Below, in pieces: positions 53,945 to 63,993 of a stretch of DNA of 64,000 bases (its first letter is position 1; each line of letters begins with the position of its first letter). The notes under the pieces are model-generated. The model made no database searches. It had not been told where the DNA came from and saw only the letters and a list, made by a program, of their open reading frames with translations. Both the position numbers and the translations under genes were made by a program. Origin of the DNA: Zhouia spongiae (lineage in GTDB: Bacteria > Bacteroidota > Bacteroidia > Flavobacteriales > Flavobacteriaceae); assembly GCF_022760175.1 (NCBI RefSeq), contig NZ_CP094326.1, positions 3,646,804 through 3,710,803 on the forward strand, read 5' to 3'.

Positions 53945-55306
53945 CTAAAAAAATAATCTTGCGTTATCGTTCTTTAAAAGGTATGCATCTATTATCCGGT
54001 CGAAATCCCTATCGGCAACTACTGGTTTTATATAGTTTTTAAAATCACATAACCGGGTGATTGTTTCTTCTTCGCTCAGAAAACCATGCCCGATATAGTG
54101 GTTGTCTTCCACCAGCACAATTCCATTTTCATCAGGGGTCCGGCCTTTTTCCATAATTACAAAGTCTTTACGCTCGGATGTAATGTTCTTTACGGCTTGA
54201 TGTACTTTTTTATTGTATTCGGTTATAGACTCATTTCCCCTGCATATTCCCTCGCATGTATCTATTTTAAAATGAGAACAATGAACCGCTTTCTTCTGTA
54301 ATTGAGTGTACTTCGGACACAACTTGTATACTGAACATACGTACTCTAAAAAGGCTATACATTCGATAACCGAATGAAACGTTTTTATGGGATGGCTGAT
54401 ATTACTGACCGTATTGTAAACTATGTGCTTTATCCCTTTTCTGTCTGTGTATATTGTGATACCATATCCTTTTGACCGCCTTTTCTGAGCAGTGTTATAC
54501 TTAGGGTAATGTCTCTTAATTTCTGAAGCTTCCATCAGCAAGGCCAATAGTTCACTCCCTGTTTCTTCATACTCAACAAATGCCGTTTCTTTGGTAAGAG
54601 CTAATTCTTTCGCTTTTTTATCATAGAAATGGCCGAACACTCTTTTTTTAATATCAACAGCCTTGCCTACGTATATTATTTTTCTTTCAGCATCAAAAAA
54701 GTAATATATCCCCGGAGAGTTTGGCAAATTTTCAACTGACTTTTTCGGTAATAAAGGAGGTAAGGTTAATTCTTTCGATCTTGCATTGAGGTGTTTGGTT
54801 ATACTATTTTTGCTATCATTTAACAGCAGTTTTTCAAACAACTTTACAGTAGCATCCGCATCTCCTTTTGCCCTGTGCCTGTCCTTTACAGGAATATCCA
54901 GTTGCCTGCAAAGATTGCCCAGGCTATATGAACGAAAACCGGGAAATATTTGACGGGAGAGCCTTACTGTACACAACCGTTTTCTGCTATAGCTCCTCCC
55001 AATGCGTTTGTACTCGTTTTTAATGACATTATAATCAAAATTAACACTATGCGCCACAAAGATATGATCAGTTGTGATCTCATCTATGATATCGGCTATC
55101 TGATTAAAAGTAGGGGCTCCTGCGAGCATGTCATTATCAATACCTGTTAAACCCGTTACATACCTGGATACGTCCATTTCCGGGTTAACAAGAGTATGGT
55201 ATTCCCTGACAATAACTATTCCGTTATAAACGACGACAGCGATTTCCGTTATACGGTTATCCTGCCCTCCAAAACCGGTAGTTTCTATATCTACTATTGC
55301 ATACAT
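53945..55306 (-). CDS. DnaQ-type exonuclease fused to a GIY-YIG (UvrC-like) nuclease
   Basis: This 453-residue protein has two nuclease modules. The N-terminal DEDDh exonuclease (about 1-165) begins MYAIVDIETTGFGG and has Asp/Glu/His motifs resembling DNA polymerase III epsilon. A GIY-YIG domain (about 195-275: GIYYFFDAERKIIYVGKA) and a UvrC-like C-terminal stretch with cysteines (CKLCPKYTQLQ, CSHFKIDTCEGICRG) follow. Similar fusions are related to Cho/UvrC repair nucleases. An upstream in-frame ATG at 55405 adds 33 non-conserved residues. It probably acts in DNA repair (inference). Confidence 0.88.
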   Translation of the reverse strand: MYAIVDIETTGFGGQDNRITEIAVVVYNGIVIVREYHTLVNPEMDVSRYVTGLTGIDNDMLAGAPTFNQIADIIDEITTDHIFVAHSVNFDYNVIKNEYKRIGRSYSRKRLCTVRLSRQIFPGFRSYSLGNLCRQLDIPVKDRHRAKGDADATVKLFEKLLLNDSKNSITKHLNARSKELTLPPLLPKKSVENLPNSPGIYYFFDAERKIIYVGKAVDIKKRVFGHFYDKKAKELALTKETAFVEYEETGSELLALLMEASEIKRHYPKYNTAQKRRSKGYGITIYTDRKGIKHIVYNTVSNISHPIKTFHSVIECIAFLEYVCSVYKLCPKYTQLQKKAVHCSHFKIDTCEGICRGNESITEYNKKVHQAVKNITSERKDFVIMEKGRTPDENGIVLVEDNHYIGHGFLSEEETITRLCDFKNYIKPVVADRDFDRIIDAYLLKNDNARLFF

Positions 55307-55919
55307 CGATACGCTGCAGTTTTCTTCAATATAACTATTTTTGGTTAGAAATTTACAAACCCGTTCAAAACAGAAAATGTTCAGCAGGTCTGCAACAATC
55401 GCCATACACGACAGCCGACTTTAACGATAAAAATAATGATTTCTTCCAGGTAATTAATTATCGTCTTGTTTCTTTTATCATTACATGAGAGCAATACCGA
55501 AACACCGGATGACCCGGGCAAACCCCTTAGTTAGTAAGGTAAGAGAATTAAAAACCCAGGAACTCTGTAAAAATCCGGAAGAGAACGCTGGGAAGTAATT
55601 TTAACACACGAAAGTACCCCCTGCTTATTCCGGAGCAAAACATGGTACCCCTTCCGATACTAGAACCCCCAAATACACATCGATCCTGCTCCCCGTCTTA
55701 GCAAGGCAACTGCCTCGGAGCTAATTCTCGGGACATGAAGAGAAAAATCTCAATTATCAAGCTACCTTCTAACCGATTCCATCCGATTTCCTTAACAATT
55801 AATTCACTTTCAAGTAAAATTTTATTTAATATTTGTTAACCTCTTAAGTTTACTTATATTAAATATATGATTCATTTTTGCTCAGAATTTTAACCATAAC
55901 TAACATTTTGTAACCAAAA
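55307..55919. other. 613-bp non-coding gap before the TonB receptor
   Basis: It contains GC-richer debris resembling the dispersed intergenic repeat (AAATCTCAATTATCAAGC near 55746) and the promoter element at 55811-55843. No gene is supported. Confidence 0.6.
55811..55843 (+). promoter_or_regulatory. Shared promoter/operator element, copy 1
   Basis: A 33-bp element (CAAGTAAAA, 5 bp, TTTAATATTTGTTAAC, 3 bp) lies 76 bp before the TonB-receptor start. It matches copy 2 at 28 of 33 positions. The core contains a near-palindrome TTAATATTTGTTAA. Confidence 0.6.
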
Positions 55920-58769
55920 ATGAAAACAATCAAACTAATTAATCAACTGCTGCTACTGATTTTATCATCAGTGACATATGCTCAGAACGGGACCCTTAAG
56001 GGAAGGGTGCTTGATGGAGATTTCCCTCTTCCCGGGGCGACAATACACATTTATGGTACCCAAAAAGGGACTACCACTGATTTTGACGGTTATTTCTCTC
56101 TAACGGGAATAAACGGAAATGAAAACCGGCTTATAATAAGCTATATAGGATACCAGCAACATACTTCTAATGTTTCATTTGCATCAGAAAAAACTATAGA
56201 CATAGGAAACATCATCCTTAAACCTGAAGCCTCTCAATTGGAAGAGGTTGTGGTTCAGGGAACAGCATCAAGAAGATTAAGTGAGGCCAAAGCATTAAAC
56301 CTTCAAAAAAATGCATTAAGTATTAAAAGTGTCATAGCTTCTGACGGTATAGGGAAACTTCCGGACCGTAATGCGGCAGAGGCAGTACAGCGGATACCTG
56401 GTGTTTCTATCGAAAGAGATCAGGGCGAAGGCCGTTATGTAGCTGTACGTGGTTTGCCTGCCGAGTGGAACTCTACCACGATGAACGGAAACAGGATTCC
56501 AACCGGAGCAGACGAAGGGGGAAGTAGAGCCACTGCCTTTGACTTCTTCCCTACTGAAATGATAGCTTACGTGGAGGTTTCGAAGGCCTTAACCCCCGAT
56601 ATAGATGCCGATGGAATTGGAGGTAGCGTAAATTTTATTACCAAAACAGCTCCTTCTAAATTCACCCTGGATGCAACATTAGGTTCCGGATATAATGAAA
56701 AATCAGGTAAAGGCATTTACAGTGGAAATGTTACGATAGGTAACAAATCTGATTCGGGAAAGACCGGTTTTATTTTAAGTGTTTCACAGTGGAACAGAAA
56801 CTGGGCCTCAGATAATTTTGAAGCCAGAAGAAGTGGCGATCACGGTGTTTATCGCCTCGAATTGAGAGACTATATAGGTGAAAGAAAAACCACAGGTGTG
56901 AATGGAGCCTTTGAATTTAACCCAAGTACAAAAGACAAGATTTTTACAAAAATCAATTATGGAAAACTAGTAGACACTGAAATTCATTATAAACACAGGA
57001 TCCGTTTTGATAAATACAAAGAAGATTCTCAAACCGGTCGTGTTGAATTACAGAACATCTATAACGATCTTATATTCGAATTCATTGGAGCCGAACTAGG
57101 AGGAAAACACCTGGGTAACAACGGTATTTTTGACTGGAGCCTGGCCACTTACAGAAATGAATTCAGCTATGGTAACATTCCGGATAAGAACAACCATAGT
57201 TATTATGTTGTTAAATTCAATCAAAATGGAATTGGTTTCAATCCAGGCCTTATCGAAGATCGCGGAGTTGGGCCAAGAGCATACTGGGACTCTGACGGCG
57301 GGGCATTGAACTATTACAACAATATGTTTGATGTTTACTCTGACCCAAACTTTCAAATGGATCCGACAAAAATGGTATTTGCCGACCTCGAACTATACAA
57401 AGTCGGGGTTATGGAACGCGATAATATAATTGCGGGGGCTAATTATGAATTAACTGCCAACGATAATCTAAAACTTAAGTTTGGCGCCAAATTCAGGGAT
57501 AAGGACAGAAAAGCTGTTTTTGCTGATGAATTTTACGGATGGTCAGGGAATGGTGCTGCCCCTACCCTTGCCGATTATGCTCAATACAATATCGAACAGC
57601 CCGGGAGACTTGATTATTTAAATGAATTAAATACATCCGGAAAATCATTCAATCAGGTTCTTTCTACCGAAGGCGTGGTACAGTTCTACAAAGACAATTT
57701 CTTTAACGGCAACCTTTCGCTACTGGAAGGTGATTCTGAATTATTACACAATGGCGGTGGCTTAGGAAGAAATTTCGACGTAAACGAACAACACGCATCT
57801 GTATACGGAATGGCTACTTACAAGTTTTCCGACAAGCTTACATTATTAGGAGGGTTAAGAGCTACCAACACAAGGGCAAAAGTAGATGGTTATCAATTTG
57901 ATGTGACTCCGGAAAATCCGGAAGGGATTTTAAGAAAAGTATCTCAGGATAAAAACTACCTGTCAATATTGCCAATGGTACATTTAAAATACGTTCCTAA
58001 CGAGCGTACAAACCTAAGGTTAGCTGTTACCAGAACATTTGCAAGACCTGAATTTGCATATATGGCGCCGGGTGGTACTTACATTGCAGCAGATAATGAA
58101 TTTAAAGGAGGAAATCCCGATCTAAACCCTACGTACTCGCTTAACTTTGACCTTATGGGAGAGTTCTATTTAGGCAAGCTAGATGTAATCACTGCAGGGG
58201 TTTTCTACAAGTCAATAACAGATCCTATCTTTAACGATACACAGCAAGGAACTATAAACGGTATTAGCGGCGTTGAAATTTCAAGACCTCGAAATGGTGA
58301 TAATGCCTGGTTAATGGGCGCAGAGATAAGTGCCAACAAAAAGTTTGACTTCTTACCGGGATTCCTTAATGGTTTCGGGATGCAGGCAAATTACACTTAT
58401 ACCAAATCAGAATTTACAATTCCGGGAAGAGAAGGTACAACAAGGCTTCCAAGACAAGGAGACCATCTGATCAATGCGCAGTTATATTATGAAAAAGGCC
58501 GCTTTAACATTCGAGGCGCCTATAACTTTAAAGGTGCCTACATTACTGATCACGGCAGTGGTCCGGAAAGAGATGACATCTATTACGGAGACTATTCGGC
58601 TCTTGATGCCAATGCTTCTTTTAAAATAAACGAGCATTTTACCATTTTCGCTGAGGTCAATAATATCCTCAATGAACCTCTTGAGTATTATTACGGAGAT
58701 TCCAGCAGACCAAGACAGGTTGAGTTTCATGGTTTAAGAGGACAAGCAGGAATTAAGTGGAGCCTGTAA
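55920..58769 (+). CDS. TonB-dependent receptor (TIGR01782-like)
   Basis: This 949-residue outer-membrane receptor has a signal peptide (LLLLILSSVTYAQ). A carboxypeptidase-like regulatory domain (about 24-110) precedes the TonB box-like LEEVVVQG. The plug contains SDGIGKLPDRNAAEAVQRIP and TALTPDIDADGIGGSVNFIT-type motifs typical of the Caulobacter/Xanthomonas-type TonB receptor group. A 22-strand barrel ends in QAGIKWSL. Relatives import oligosaccharides or metal chelates. It is followed by a strong terminator, so it is probably separate from the SusC/SusD operon, but the two share a promoter element. Confidence 0.93.
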   Translation: MKTIKLINQLLLLILSSVTYAQNGTLKGRVLDGDFPLPGATIHIYGTQKGTTTDFDGYFSLTGINGNENRLIISYIGYQQHTSNVSFASEKTIDIGNIILKPEASQLEEVVVQGTASRRLSEAKALNLQKNALSIKSVIASDGIGKLPDRNAAEAVQRIPGVSIERDQGEGRYVAVRGLPAEWNSTTMNGNRIPTGADEGGSRATAFDFFPTEMIAYVEVSKALTPDIDADGIGGSVNFITKTAPSKFTLDATLGSGYNEKSGKGIYSGNVTIGNKSDSGKTGFILSVSQWNRNWASDNFEARRSGDHGVYRLELRDYIGERKTTGVNGAFEFNPSTKDKIFTKINYGKLVDTEIHYKHRIRFDKYKEDSQTGRVELQNIYNDLIFEFIGAELGGKHLGNNGIFDWSLATYRNEFSYGNIPDKNNHSYYVVKFNQNGIGFNPGLIEDRGVGPRAYWDSDGGALNYYNNMFDVYSDPNFQMDPTKMVFADLELYKVGVMERDNIIAGANYELTANDNLKLKFGAKFRDKDRKAVFADEFYGWSGNGAAPTLADYAQYNIEQPGRLDYLNELNTSGKSFNQVLSTEGVVQFYKDNFFNGNLSLLEGDSELLHNGGGLGRNFDVNEQHASVYGMATYKFSDKLTLLGGLRATNTRAKVDGYQFDVTPENPEGILRKVSQDKNYLSILPMVHLKYVPNERTNLRLAVTRTFARPEFAYMAPGGTYIAADNEFKGGNPDLNPTYSLNFDLMGEFYLGKLDVITAGVFYKSITDPIFNDTQQGTINGISGVEISRPRNGDNAWLMGAEISANKKFDFLPGFLNGFGMQANYTYTKSEFTIPGREGTTRLPRQGDHLINAQLYYEKGRFNIRGAYNFKGAYITDHGSGPERDDIYYGDYSALDANASFKINEHFTIFAEVNNILNEPLEYYYGDSSRPRQVEFHGLRGQAGIKWSL

Positions 58770-58816
58770 ATAATTTCATCACTTAAATTCTCTCCACTTT
58801 ATAACTGTCTTAAAAG

Positions 58817-58845
58817 AATCCGGTTTGACATGGTCAAACCGGATT
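58817..58845 (+). terminator. Terminator after the TonB receptor
   Basis: The perfect 13-bp stem AATCCGGTTTGAC / GTCAAACCGGATT has a 3-nt loop and is followed by TCTCATTTTTT. Confidence 0.93.
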
Positions 58846-58925
58846 TCTCATTTTTTAACATCCTCGATAAAGATCAACGAATGAACACCTTGCCATTCGA
58901 CACGAATTAACAATTTATTCATCTA

Positions 58926-58958
58926 CAAGTAAAACAATGTTTAATATTTGTTAACATC
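58926..58958 (+). promoter_or_regulatory. Shared promoter/operator element, copy 2
   Basis: This is the same 33-bp element as at 55811-55843 (CAAGTAAAA, 5 bp, TTTAATATTTGTTAAC, 3 bp), about 68 bp before the SusC start. Conservation of both sequence and distance to the start codon suggests one regulator or a common promoter class. Confidence 0.6.
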
Positions 58959-59025
58959 ATAATTTTACAAATAGTAAAATCTAGCTTTAATTTTGACAAA
59001 TAATTTACTAATTGTAACAAAAACC

Positions 59026-62000
59026 ATGAAAAGACTAAACGTTTTAATGTTTTTAAGCTTGTTATTGACAACCTATGTGTCTTTAGCACAGCAAGTAAAG
59101 CTCAAAGGAAAGGTCTCAGACAGTTCCTCTCCCCTTCCGGGTGCTACCGTGATGGAGAAAGGGACGTCTAATGCCGTTTCAACAGATTTTGACGGAAATT
59201 TTGAGCTGACTACGACCGGCTCAAATCCTGTTCTTGTAGTATCCTATGTAGGGTATAAGACCAAAGAATATAAGGTAGGCAACAACAGTTTCATTAATGC
59301 CGTCCTGGAAATGGACACCCAATCGCTGGAAGAAGTTGTAGTTGTTGGCTACGGAAAGAAAAAGAAGGTTAACTTGTCAGGAGCCGTAACCCAGATCGAA
59401 GATGAGTATTTCCAGAGCAGGCCTATTACTAATGCAGGTGCAGCATTACAAGGTGCTATCGGAAATTTAAATGTAAATGTCTCAAGTGGTCAACCTGGTG
59501 CAACCCCTGACTTTAATATCAGAGGTTATGAATCCATCTCCGGAGGAAGTCCTTTAATCGTCGTAGACGGGGTTCCTACATCGGCACAGGACTTTACGCT
59601 GATAAACCCTAACGATATTGCATCGGTTTCTGTGCTTAAGGATGCTGCTTCTGCTGCTATTTACGGATCAAGAGCTTCATTCGGAGTGATCTTGATTACA
59701 ACCAAGGAAGCTGCTTCAGATAAATTGAAACTGAATGTTAATTCGAATTTCAGTATCAGAACTGTCACAAACCTTCCTGAGGTCGTAACAGACCCATATT
59801 TGGTAGCACAATATAAAGACGTTATGGCATCACCGCTTTACGATTTATATTCCGACAACGCTCTTGAATATGCCCGGCAAGTATCTAACGACCCGAGCTT
59901 ACCAACGGTAAGACTGGATGACAGAAACCCGAATAACTGGCAGTACTTTGCCCAGACTGACTGGTTTGATGAAGTTTACAATAGTTTTTCAAGTACTCAG
60001 AATTATAATATTAGCTTATCGCAAAAAACAGAAAAAGGGAGTTTCTTGCTCGCTGCTGAAACCTTCAGACAAGAAGGAATGTTAAAGTACAATAACGATA
60101 TCTATAAAAGGTATAACCTGAGATCTAAACTTAACTTTAATGTGACTGACTGGTTAGCTGTCGGGAATAACAGCTGGTTCAACACTAATGAATACGACGA
60201 ACCAACGGCCAATGCCTGGTTATTTTTTCACAATGTGAACAGGCAACCTACCTTAACGCCATTATTCAATCCGGACGGAAGCCCGACTTCTGGTTACGCC
60301 AATACCATTGGAGCGTTGGAAACTGGTAATAAAATCACCAAGGAAAGAACTTTCTTTACAAAATTCGATGTAAAACTAGATCTGATAAAAGACAGGCTTT
60401 TTATAAATGCCGATGCCAGTTATCGAAGAAAAAACAAAACAAACGATACTTATCAGGTGCCTCTGGAATACAAATCCGGACCTAACAATGTCAGCACGAC
60501 AAGAAATAATAGTTATGCTTCTTTCTATTCTTTAGACCAGGAACAGGATAATTATAATATTTATGCTACGTTTACAGATACCTTCAACGAAAAACATTAT
60601 CTAAATGCAGTAGCAGGTTACAATCAGGAAGAATTCTACAGCGACTATAAAGACGCTTACAAAAACGACCTGATCTCAGAAGAGTTACCTACTGTAAATT
60701 TAGCTACAGGAACATCCAACACCAGCCAGGAGGTATATTCCTGGGCTACTCAGGGACTATTCTACAGGCTTAACTACATTTATAACGATAAATACATCAT
60801 CGAGGCGAATGGCCGCTATGACGGTAGTTCAAGATTCCCGAAAAAAGACCGATGGGCGTTTAACCCTTCCGTTTCTGCCAGCTGGATCGTTTCAAAAGAA
60901 AATTTCTTTAATGACGACACCTTTTTCAACCTGTTAAAATTGAGAGGGTCATACGGATCTTTAGGAAACCAAAGTATCGATTCGGATAATAAAATATACG
61001 CCTCTTACCCATACATTCCGGCGCTTTCAACCCAGCAGACATCTGCCATTTTGGGAGGTGAACGTCCAACTTCCGTGATCAGTCCGGGACTGGTTTCTTC
61101 AACATTAACATGGGAAACTGTAACCTCTTTAAATGCCGGTATAGATCTGGGACTTTTTTCAAATAAACTCAATGTTGGTTTTGATTGGTATAGAAGATAC
61201 ACCAAAGATATGCTTACACAGGGTAAGGATCTTCCTTCTGTTCTGGGTACCAGCGAACCTTTGGAAAATGCTGCTGACCTTGTTACCAAAGGTTGGGAAT
61301 TAGAAATGAGCTGGAAAGACCAGTTCAAATTAGGGCGTGACAATTTCAGGTACAATGTTCGTTTTAACCTTGCAGACAACAGAACATTCATTGAGAAATT
61401 TGATAACCCTGCCGGGTCATTGAGCAAGTATTATGTTGGAAGAGAAATTGGTGAGATTTGGGGATTAACTACTTTAGGCTTCTTTGAAAGCAATGAAGAT
61501 GTTTTAAACTCTCCTGATCAGACTGCGGTTGCATCGCGTCCGAGTCAACGTCCTGTTGAAGCGGGAGACGTAAAATTTGCCGATTTAAACGGCGATGGTG
61601 AAATAAACGGCGGGGAATGGACTTTAGAGAACCACGGCGATTACAAAATCATTGGAAACTCCACACCTCGTTATACTTTCGGGCTTGATCTCAATGCCAA
61701 TTGGAATAATTTCGATTTAAGGATGTTCTTCCAGGGAGTTGGAAAAAGGGATTGGTACCCGGGAGCTGGAAATCACTATTTCTGGGGTATTTATGCACAA
61801 CCATGGGCCAGTTTAACTGAAAAGAACCTGGATCACTGGACTCCTGAAAATCAGAACGCCTATTTTCCTAGGCCTAAATCATATGTAGCAGAAACAAATA
61901 AAGAACTTGGAATTCCGCAAACCAAATATTTACAGGATGCTTCATACATCAGAATGAAAAACATCACACTTGGTTATACAGTTCCAAAAGATGCTTTTAA

Positions 62001-62157
62001 AAACACATCCATAAGCAACATCCGTATATACCTGAGTGGTGAAAATTTATTCGAAATCACAAACCTTTACAAATATCTCGACCCTGAAATATTAGGATCT
62101 ACTTCAGCTTATCCGTTCCAGAAGACATATTCTATAGGTGCATCATTAAATTTTTAA
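59026..62157 (+). CDS. SusC/RagA-family TonB-linked outer-membrane transporter
   Basis: This 1043-residue protein has a signal peptide (VLMFLSLLLTTYVSLAQ). A carboxypeptidase-like domain (about 22-100), the motif SLEEVVVVGYG, a plug with GSPLIVVDGVP and a barrel ending in IGASLNF follow. I begin at ATG 59026; a TTG in frame at 58993 has no family support. SusC proteins open the outer membrane to glycans or peptides brought by SusD, powered by TonB. The substrate is unknown because degradative enzymes would lie beyond the right edge. Confidence 0.95.
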   Translation: MKRLNVLMFLSLLLTTYVSLAQQVKLKGKVSDSSSPLPGATVMEKGTSNAVSTDFDGNFELTTTGSNPVLVVSYVGYKTKEYKVGNNSFINAVLEMDTQSLEEVVVVGYGKKKKVNLSGAVTQIEDEYFQSRPITNAGAALQGAIGNLNVNVSSGQPGATPDFNIRGYESISGGSPLIVVDGVPTSAQDFTLINPNDIASVSVLKDAASAAIYGSRASFGVILITTKEAASDKLKLNVNSNFSIRTVTNLPEVVTDPYLVAQYKDVMASPLYDLYSDNALEYARQVSNDPSLPTVRLDDRNPNNWQYFAQTDWFDEVYNSFSSTQNYNISLSQKTEKGSFLLAAETFRQEGMLKYNNDIYKRYNLRSKLNFNVTDWLAVGNNSWFNTNEYDEPTANAWLFFHNVNRQPTLTPLFNPDGSPTSGYANTIGALETGNKITKERTFFTKFDVKLDLIKDRLFINADASYRRKNKTNDTYQVPLEYKSGPNNVSTTRNNSYASFYSLDQEQDNYNIYATFTDTFNEKHYLNAVAGYNQEEFYSDYKDAYKNDLISEELPTVNLATGTSNTSQEVYSWATQGLFYRLNYIYNDKYIIEANGRYDGSSRFPKKDRWAFNPSVSASWIVSKENFFNDDTFFNLLKLRGSYGSLGNQSIDSDNKIYASYPYIPALSTQQTSAILGGERPTSVISPGLVSSTLTWETVTSLNAGIDLGLFSNKLNVGFDWYRRYTKDMLTQGKDLPSVLGTSEPLENAADLVTKGWELEMSWKDQFKLGRDNFRYNVRFNLADNRTFIEKFDNPAGSLSKYYVGREIGEIWGLTTLGFFESNEDVLNSPDQTAVASRPSQRPVEAGDVKFADLNGDGEINGGEWTLENHGDYKIIGNSTPRYTFGLDLNANWNNFDLRMFFQGVGKRDWYPGAGNHYFWGIYAQPWASLTEKNLDHWTPENQNAYFPRPKSYVAETNKELGIPQTKYLQDASYIRMKNITLGYTVPKDAFKNTSISNIRIYLSGENLFEITNLYKYLDPEILGSTSAYPFQKTYSIGASLNF

Positions 62158-62167
62158 AATTAAACCC

Positions 62168-63949
62168 ATGAAAAAGATAGTATTATATATATCCGCTGTA
62201 ACTTTATTATTACAGGGGTGCGAGGATGACTTCCTGGATCGAATCCCGGAAACAGACATTACCGGAGAAAACTTTTTTAACAACCCAAAGGACCTCGAAA
62301 CCTATACAAACGAGTTTTATGACTATTTGGGTGCCAGTACCAGTGATTATTCTACAGACAACATGGCCCAGTATTCTCAGGGAAGTGAACTCGAGGACAA
62401 GCTAAGGGGTACCATTTCGCCGGAAACTGTTGGTGGTGGATGGAGTTGGGGCCAACTGAGAAACATTAACTACTTTTTGGTCAATTATCAGAAAGCGGAA
62501 GGTGATCAAACTGAAATCAACCATTATGTAGGTATCGCAAAATATTTTAGAGCAAGGTTTTACATCGATAAAATTAAACGGTTCGGTAGTGCTCCATGGT
62601 ATTCGAAACCTGTTGAAACAGGAGATGAAGATTTATTATATCAGGCTAATGATCCCAGAGAACTTGTTGTCGATTCTATCATGGCAGACCTTGAGTTTGC
62701 TGTAAAACATGTAAAAGAAGACTCAGACAAAACACGGTTAAGCAAATGGGTTGCCCTCGCAGAATTATCAAGATTCAGTCTTTACGAAGGGACGTTCAGA
62801 AAATATCATAATGAAATCAATATTGGTAATGCTGACCGTTTTTTAAAAAGGGCTGTCTCGGCTGCCGATGAAATCATAAATAGCGGAAGTTTTAGCCTGT
62901 ACAGTACAGGTAATCCTACAGAAGATTACAGAAACCTGTTTGCCATGGAAAGCCAAAGCGGCAACCCTGAAGCGATTATGTATTTAGATTATGATTCCAG
63001 CGAACGTACCAACCAAAACGGAGTTGTTTTTGATTATTATTGGGGGTTAAGCAAATCGCTGGCAGATTCTTACCTGATGGATAACGGTACGTCTTTTACA
63101 ACCCTTACAGGTAATGATCAAAAAGCCATCATCGAAATATTTGAAAACAGGGATCCACGAATGGCTCAAACAATTATGGCACCGGGATATACCCGCCCCG
63201 GCTCACCTTCTCCTTTTGTCACCAGATTGTCATACGGCGGATATAACCAGGTAAAGTTTTGGCCGAAGGAAGAAAATAAATTAGGCTGGCAACGCTCTTA
63301 TAACGACCTCATGGTGTACCGTTTCGGTGAAGTATTGCTAAATTATGCCGAGGCAAAAGCAGAATTGGAAACAATTACCCAGGCAGATATCGACAAAAGC
63401 ATCAACAAACTCAGAGAGCGAGCAGGCATGCCTTCTTTAAATATGGCTGCTGCAAATACATCTATAGACCCGGTATTAGCAGATCAGTACCCGAACGTAG
63501 GGGGAGACAATCAGGGACTCATGCTGGAACTAAGAAGGGAAAGACGTGTAGAACTGGCTTGTGAAGGGTTCAGGGAACAAGACATGTACAGATGGAAAGC
63601 AGGTTCTACCTTGGCAAAACCACAATTTGGCATTTTCATTCCCGAACTTGGTGAACACGATGTAACAGGCGATGGTGTGCCGGACATAGCTGTATTAAAT
63701 TCACCTGAAGAGACATCGCCTATCGATGATGTTCCGGATGCAATAAAAAGTACGTTAGCCATATACTACTTAAATGAACAAGGAACCCCTACCGATCTGT
63801 ACCTAAGCGGTGGATCCCAGGGTTTTGTTGGTTTTAATCAAGATCATAATGTTCCGAAATCGTTTATAGAGCCTCAATATTATTATTATCCGATCCCGTT
63901 AAATGAATTGGTTTTAAACCCTAACCTGCAACAACCTCCAGGTTGGTAA
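62168..63949 (+). CDS. SusD/RagB-family nutrient-binding outer-membrane lipoprotein
   Basis: This 593-residue lipoprotein (lipid Cys18 in LLLQGCEDD) has the usual helical TPR-like scaffold (about 35-330) and the C-terminal RagB/SusD signature blocks LNYAEAKAELE and ELRRERRVELACEGFREQDMYR (N-terminal part shown). It caps the SusC barrel and binds the substrate. It begins 10 nt after SusC. A terminator follows after its stop, so the pair is likely a bicistronic unit. Confidence 0.95.
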   Translation: MKKIVLYISAVTLLLQGCEDDFLDRIPETDITGENFFNNPKDLETYTNEFYDYLGASTSDYSTDNMAQYSQGSELEDKLRGTISPETVGGGWSWGQLRNINYFLVNYQKAEGDQTEINHYVGIAKYFRARFYIDKIKRFGSAPWYSKPVETGDEDLLYQANDPRELVVDSIMADLEFAVKHVKEDSDKTRLSKWVALAELSRFSLYEGTFRKYHNEINIGNADRFLKRAVSAADEIINSGSFSLYSTGNPTEDYRNLFAMESQSGNPEAIMYLDYDSSERTNQNGVVFDYYWGLSKSLADSYLMDNGTSFTTLTGNDQKAIIEIFENRDPRMAQTIMAPGYTRPGSPSPFVTRLSYGGYNQVKFWPKEENKLGWQRSYNDLMVYRFGEVLLNYAEAKAELETITQADIDKSINKLRERAGMPSLNMAAANTSIDPVLADQYPNVGGDNQGLMLELRRERRVELACEGFREQDMYRWKAGSTLAKPQFGIFIPELGEHDVTGDGVPDIAVLNSPEETSPIDDVPDAIKSTLAIYYLNEQGTPTDLYLSGGSQGFVGFNQDHNVPKSFIEPQYYYYPIPLNELVLNPNLQQPPGW

Positions 63950-63970
63950 AAATTACTTAAGTTTATCCTT

Positions 63971-63993
63971 GCAAAGCCCATTATGGGCTTTGC
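63971..63993 (+). terminator. Terminator after SusD
   Basis: The perfect stem GCAAAGCCCA / TGGGCTTTGC has a 3-nt loop and is followed by TTTATTA at the window edge. Confidence 0.92.

Noticed and set aside
55485-55598. 37-codon frame upstream of the TonB receptor
   Set aside because: It is basic and short, in repeat-like debris, with no promoter or conserved design such as an amino-acid run.
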